From the NCBI GenBank assembly GCA_003979185.1, contig RYWJ01000026.1, positions 1 to 8,808 on the forward strand: a stretch of 8,808 nucleotides of DNA. The letters run 5' to 3'. Positions within the stretch are counted from its first letter, which is position 1. Every line of letters begins with the position of its first letter. Shown in pieces: positions 6,172 through 8,808 of the stretch. Under the pieces are notes generated by a model that saw only the letters and a list, made by a program, of their open reading frames with translations, ran no database searches and was not told the origin of the DNA. Source of the stretch: Candidatus Saccharimonadota bacterium (lineage in GTDB: Bacteria > Patescibacteriota > Saccharimonadia > Saccharimonadales > Saccharimonadaceae). Made by a program: the position numbers and the translations under genes.

Positions 6172-6375
6172 TTGATAGCTCTCAACTTCCCTTATGTCGG
6201 GTACGTCTACGATAGCGCTCTTAACGGTGCTGACACCTACGGTAGGTATTGGTCTCGTACTGCCTTCTCTGCTAACGTCGCATACCTCCTTTGGTTCACT
6301 AGCTCCTATGTTAATCCAACCTATGGCAACGACCGTTACGTCGGCCTCTCCATACGCTGCGTCGCTACTACCTAA
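6172..6375 (+). pseudogene. Headless C-terminal FISUMP-domain fragment (candidate variable cassette)
   Basis: An open stretch of 66 codons after a TTG, entered directly from an in-frame TAA at 6163 and ending in TAA at 6373. It has no plausible start, signal sequence or ribosome-binding site, so it is a partial copy rather than a gene. The encoded end (YGRYWSRTA, then GLSIRCVATT) is the C-terminal part of a FISUMP/C-type-lectin-like surface domain. It aligns without gaps to the last 54-55 residues of the 514-aa protein at 6954-8498: 23 of 54 identical, mainly YG-YW--TA-S--VA, SS---P and G-S-RCVA. Of 66 codons 58 end in C or T, and Lys, Glu and Gln are absent. The 3' end and flank are repeated in inverse orientation at the right edge. 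It may be a decayed truncated gene, a silent donor cassette, or a variable repeat of a retroelement-based diversification system. Confidence 0.7.
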
Positions 6376-6405
6376 ATAGTATATGGGTTAAGGATGGTGA
6401 GGGGA
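6351..6405 (+). repeat. 55-bp perfect inverted repeat, left copy
   Basis: Identical in reverse complement to 8754-8808. It covers the codons for IRCVATT, the stop and about 30 nt of 3' flank (through GGATGGTGAGGGGA). The match stops at 6405 on one side; on the other it is cut by the window edge, so the true length is unknown. Confidence 0.95.
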
Positions 6406-6490
6406 TACAAGGATGGTTTCCATATTACACCCAGCCATATTCCTAAAGCTTGCGGTGTCCACGTGAACTATATGGTTATGGGTGTTATAT

Positions 6491-6609
6491 TTTCCCAACT
6501 CCTATTCTTCCGGATAGACCCATTCCGACGCCTGTCCTGGGTCGTTCATTCCTCGCATTGAAGCTTTCAACGCTCTTTTAGTCTATCGGAAGTAATAGGA
6601 GTTGGGAAA
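6491..6609. repeat. Long imperfect inverted repeat (29-nt arms, 61-nt loop)
   Basis: The arms 6491-6519 and 6581-6609 pair at 28 positions with one extra base in each arm (an A in the right arm, a G in the left). The outer part reads TTTCCCAACTCCTATT and the inner part GATAGAC. The loop is comparatively GC-rich and contains a near-palindrome TTGAA-GCT-TTCAA. It could be a structured RNA, a folded single-stranded DNA recombination site or the remnant of a small mobile element. No ORF in it convinces me. Confidence 0.8.
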
Positions 6610-6820
6610 CAGTCGACTTCCGTATGTACTATTACGATAGAGCTAAAAGAAACAGATGATCTACGTATATACCCTACAAGGTTATAGTAATTTCAGACCC
6701 TCCTCATACCAAGGTTTTAATAAAAATCGCTCAGAATGGCTCTAAATAGGCTTAAACGGGAAAATAGTGTTTCCAAACTATCAAAAAACGGTATTGTTAC
6801 GACAGAATATCATATTACGC

Positions 6821-6857
6821 AATTTTCTACGATAATAGTCAAAAATAGTAGAAAATT
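6821..6857. repeat. AT-rich inverted repeat
   Basis: AATTTTCTAC (6821-6830) and GTAGAAAATT (6848-6857) are perfect 10-bp arms around a 17-nt loop. No T-tract follows on either strand, so it is not a standard terminator. Confidence 0.55.
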
Positions 6858-6893
6858 ACTGTATACCAGATGATTATTTTCTCTGAATAATAC

Positions 6894-6929
6894 CTCAACT
6901 CCAATACTAATGGTGCGTATGGAGTTGAG
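6894..6929 (-). terminator. Bulged hairpin downstream of the 514-aa surface protein gene
   Basis: CTCAACTCC (6894-6902) pairs with GGAGTTGAG (6921-6929); after one bulged A the stem continues ATAC/GTAT (6904-6907 with 6917-6920) around a 9-nt loop. It lies 24 nt after the stop codon of the gene on the - strand. The following sequence is only moderately T-rich, so it may act as a weak terminator or 3'-end stabiliser. Its core resembles the arm of the repeat at 6491 (10 of 13 positions). Confidence 0.5.
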
Positions 6930-6953
6930 ATACTGAATGTCTATTGCTTTAGG

Positions 6954-8498
6954 TTAGCTACCGATGGCGACACAACGGACGGAGCGCCCAAGACTACGAT
7001 AATTGATGTCGGCTGGCTTGATACCAGAGCTATATATGTATAGGTAATTAGCAACAGTATTGGAAACCGCAGTATGCGTCCAATAGCCACCATAAGCACC
7101 TGTATTACCTAAAACGCTATTATGGACACCTCCAGATTCAGAGAAGCTATAGGGCGCGGAGCGAATTTTTTTATAGCCATTACTATCGGTAGTGATGTTG
7201 GCAGCGTTCATTAGCTCGGAATAAGAGCCTTTGCCACCACTTGACGGCAATTCCCATCCTTTGGGACACACGCTACTAGTTGCGCTGCCCGACGTGAGGG
7301 AGCTATTACCAGTTCCTGCGGTAGCGGCTGTAAAGGAATAATATGCGCCATGCGTAGTACTATTAGCATAGTAAATTTGACTAGAATAATAATTGCCATC
7401 AGAAAAGCCATTAATACTTGACGTTGGGAAGGTGAAGCTTGCGACATCACTATCCGCACTAGTAATCGTAGCACTGTGTCCAGCATTAGCTAGGCTTTCT
7501 TTAGTGATGCGCAGATTCTGGGTCATCCAGCAATTACCATCTTCGTGTTTGCGGATGGAGTACTCGCTACCATCACGAGTATCCCTAAGGTTTTTAGCAG
7601 CACCGATATCGGAGTTTCTACATATCTCAGCCGTCATCTCTTGCATAGTACTGATACCACCAATGTTAGCAACCTTCTTCGGTGTCGCCGTAAGTGATAA
7701 TAGTACCTTAGTCCTATAATGCCCGCTAGTTGCATTCTCGGCAAACTTACTAGCAAACACTAGCTTCTTGGTAGTAGTGGGAACGCTCTCAGCGTTTCCA
7801 CTTACTATGGTAGTTCCACTACCATAGGCTGGCATGGTGTTGTATGTAAGTGTAGTATTGTTAGCATTAGTATCAGCAAGAGCATATCCCCAAGTATTAC
7901 TACTCATACTAGCAGGAGTTTTACCTCCTGCTCCAGTGATAGTAGTGGTATTACCACTACTATCAGTAATGTTACTATTGCTAAGACTACTATTACCCTC
8001 AGCATAGGATATCTTCATACTATAGCTACTAATATCATTAGCACTATAAGTAACATTGCTACTTAAGTATGATACTTCTCCTACTGGCGCTATAGTACTA
8101 AGATTTGGTGTAGTAATAGTTAGTGAAGTGGAGGGAGATACTGCACGAGGTATTATATAGTTAGCACTATCTACACTTCCTTCACCTCTTTCTCCTCCTA
8201 TATCATCATTACTATTGCTATTATCTATAGTAATAGTGCTATTCTCTTCTTCATTCTCTATGCTTGTAGAATTCTTTATACTATCATCTATATTACCATT
8301 GGTAGCATAAGTATCATAGTAACCACAAGCATTACCTATCATACCAACTAAAAGGAGGGCTAGAATACTATATAGAGGAATCACTGCACGATACTTATTA
8401 TATGATAAGGAATCATTATGGCTATTTCTAGTAATGAGAATGTGGCCATTCTCATTACTTGTAAGCTTAGCCTTAATAGTACTATAGTGTTTTAGCAT
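6954..8498 (-). CDS. Membrane-anchored surface protein with C-terminal FISUMP-type domain
   Basis: 514 aa. After a polar N-terminal 37 residues, one hydrophobic segment (39-58, 'VIPLYSILALLLVGMIG') acts as a signal anchor, so most of the protein should face outwards. Residues 62-115 are an acidic Asn/Ser-rich linker. 116-275 form a Ser/Thr-rich, probably beta-sandwich region ('STSLTITTPNLSTIAPVG', 'NTWGYALADT') of a kind I associate with Saccharibacteria surface proteins. The FISUMP-type domain spans about 285-512: 'MQEMTAEICR', GNCWMTQNLRI (321-331), CPKGWELPSSGG (411-422) and the ending GRSVRCVAIGS, with Cys at 293, 323, 411 and 509. The start ATG has AAGGAGG (8504-8510) 5 nt upstream. Likely roles are adhesion or ligand binding; no enzyme motif is seen. 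It is preceded by a long structured leader and flanked by fragments of related genes. The last 69 codons include 56 ending in C or T. Confidence 0.87.
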   Translation of the reverse strand: MLKHYSTIKAKLTSNENGHILITRNSHNDSLSYNKYRAVIPLYSILALLLVGMIGNACGYYDTYATNGNIDDSIKNSTSIENEEENSTITIDNSNSNDDIGGERGEGSVDSANYIIPRAVSPSTSLTITTPNLSTIAPVGEVSYLSSNVTYSANDISSYSMKISYAEGNSSLSNSNITDSSGNTTTITGAGGKTPASMSSNTWGYALADTNANNTTLTYNTMPAYGSGTTIVSGNAESVPTTTKKLVFASKFAENATSGHYRTKVLLSLTATPKKVANIGGISTMQEMTAEICRNSDIGAAKNLRDTRDGSEYSIRKHEDGNCWMTQNLRITKESLANAGHSATITSADSDVASFTFPTSSINGFSDGNYYSSQIYYANSTTHGAYYSFTAATAGTGNSSLTSGSATSSVCPKGWELPSSGGKGSYSELMNAANITTDSNGYKKIRSAPYSFSESGGVHNSVLGNTGAYGGYWTHTAVSNTVANYLYIYSSGIKPADINYRSLGRSVRCVAIGS

Positions 8499-8519
8499 CT
8501 AGCCCTCCTTTTAATTCGT

Positions 8520-8682
8520 CACCACTCGGAGAGCCTACCTATAAAAATAGCACCACGAGTGGTGGTGAAACTAGATTAGACTTTCATAAACATACCAAAG
8601 CCTAACACTCATGGTGCCATCTTAACGCTTTGGTATAAACAAAAAGCCTAAGCTATTTATCTATTATCTAATCTAATTTCAC
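8520..8682 (-). promoter_or_regulatory. Structured 5' leader of the surface protein gene
   Basis: Two adjoining stem-loops would form in the - strand transcript. The first (8565-8682) has 16-nt outer arms matching at 15 positions (8667-8682 with 8565-8580) and a perfect inner stem ATACCAAAGC / GCTTTGGTAT (8592-8601 with 8627-8636). The second begins at the very next base: CACCACTCG / CGAGTGGTG (8556-8564 with 8520-8528), and the Shine-Dalgarno follows about 10 nt later. CACCAC can instead pair locally with the GTGGTG just after it, so alternative folds are possible. I recognise no known riboswitch class. Confidence 0.65.
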
Positions 8683-8695
8683 CTATTATGCTTTC

Positions 8696-8724
8696 ATTAT
8701 AAATCATAGATGCCGGATTAGCAA
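8696..8724 (-). promoter_or_regulatory. Promoter of the surface protein gene
   Basis: On the - strand: TTGCTA (8719-8724), a 17-bp spacer, then TATAAT (8696-8701). The start would be near 8689, giving a leader of about 190 nt that contains the whole nested structure. The stretch 8702-8783 between the edge gene and this promoter otherwise holds only the end of the 55-bp repeat. Confidence 0.65.
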
Positions 8725-8753
8725 GGTTTTATAAGACTGGACTATTATGTTAC

Positions 8754-8808
8754 TCCCCTCACCATCCTTAACCCATATACTATTTAGGTAGTAGCGACGC
8801 AGCGTATG
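8754..8808 (-). repeat. 55-bp perfect inverted repeat, right copy (cut by the window edge)
   Basis: Reverse complement identical to 6351-6405 over all 55 bases available. It contains the last codons, the stop and the 3' flank of the gene entering from the right. Confidence 0.95.
8784..8808 (-). CDS. 3' end of a second FISUMP-domain protein gene (partial)
   Basis: The frame read in from the right edge on the - strand encodes IRCVATT and stops with TAA (8784-8786). The ending matches the SVRCVA / SIRCVA terminus of the other two FISUMP sequences here and is identical in DNA to the end of the + strand fragment. Only the final residues are visible, so the rest of the protein is unknown. Confidence 0.7.

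Larger units (their letters stand above)
6376..6953. other. Gene-free AT-rich stretch with three inverted repeats
   Basis: About 580 bp between the + strand FISUMP fragment and the - strand surface-protein stop codon, so both coding units point into it. I find no credible protein gene, no tRNA and no tmRNA. It holds a long imperfect inverted repeat (6491-6609), an AT-rich hairpin (6821-6857) and a bulged hairpin (6894-6929). The first and last share a CAACTCC core. Confidence 0.6.

Noticed and set aside
6172..6375. The fragment as the template repeat of a diversity-generating retroelement
   Set aside because: A template should be rich in AAC/AAT codons at the variable positions; only five Asn codons occur here, so it looks like a variable copy, not a template.
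6394..6561. Small + strand ORF of 55 codons starting ATGGTGAGG just after the FISUMP fragment
   Set aside because: No ribosome-binding site, no recognisable domain, and it runs through one arm of the long inverted repeat. The same ATG in the right copy of the 55-bp repeat is followed by a stop after six codons.
6491..6609. Integron attC site
   Set aside because: The outer 7-mers do not fit RYYYAAC / GTTRRRY at the end positions, and no integrase is in the window. Kept only as an inverted repeat.
6401..6640. Possible tmRNA gene next to smpB, because GGGGATACAAGGATGGTTT looks like a tmRNA 5' end
   Set aside because: No matching 3' acceptor strand, no T-loop consensus GGTTCRANTCC and no tag-coding frame found within the next 400 bases.
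7393..7719. + strand open frame opposite the surface protein gene
   Set aside because: It overlaps the conserved FISUMP-coding frame and encodes nothing recognisable.

Overview
The window looks like a chromosomal segment of a Patescibacteria/CPR bacterium, most likely Candidatus Saccharibacteria (TM7). This is an inference. It rests on the compact housekeeping genes, an unusually short MetK, and an anchored serine/threonine/asparagine-rich surface protein ending in a FISUMP-type domain (motifs NCWMTQNL, CPKGWELPSS, SVRCVA), a combination I associate with Saccharibacteria. The standard genetic code fits all genes.

Layout: 106-750 (-) is a GNAT acetyltransferase with its own promoter and terminator. 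868-1854 (-) is metK, divergent from a family 4 glycosyltransferase at 1912-3147 (+); their promoters lie in a 57-bp gap. 3148-3322 is a convergent intergenic stretch with a strong terminator and short repeats. 3323-3907 (-) is a small CDP-alcohol phosphatidyltransferase-like membrane protein. 4024-6103 (-) is a probable operon smpB / exodeoxyribonuclease III / NAD(P)HX-dehydratase-like (carbohydrate-kinase-fold) protein.

The accessory part is 6104-8808. It holds a headless C-terminal FISUMP fragment on the + strand (6172-6375), about 580 bp without a convincing gene but with three inverted repeats, a complete 514-aa anchored FISUMP surface protein on the - strand (6954-8498) with a long structured leader, and the last codons of another FISUMP gene on the - strand running off the right edge. 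The end of that edge gene and of the + strand fragment, with their 3' flanks, form a perfect 55-bp inverted repeat (6351-6405 / 8754-8808) around the 514-aa gene. The fragment uses almost only codons ending in C or T and aligns without gaps to the end of the 514-aa protein, with conserved scaffold and changed intervening positions. That is what a variable repeat of a diversity-generating retroelement, or a silent recombination cassette, would look like. No reverse transcriptase, recombinase or A-rich template is in the window, so the system itself is a hypothesis.

Promoters share an extended -10 (TGN-TATAAT-like). In three genes (metK, the glycosyltransferase, smpB) the -10 ends exactly 6 nt before the ATG, which predicts leaderless mRNAs. 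The GNAT gene, the CDP-alcohol phosphatidyltransferase gene and the surface-protein gene instead have leaders with Shine-Dalgarno sequences.
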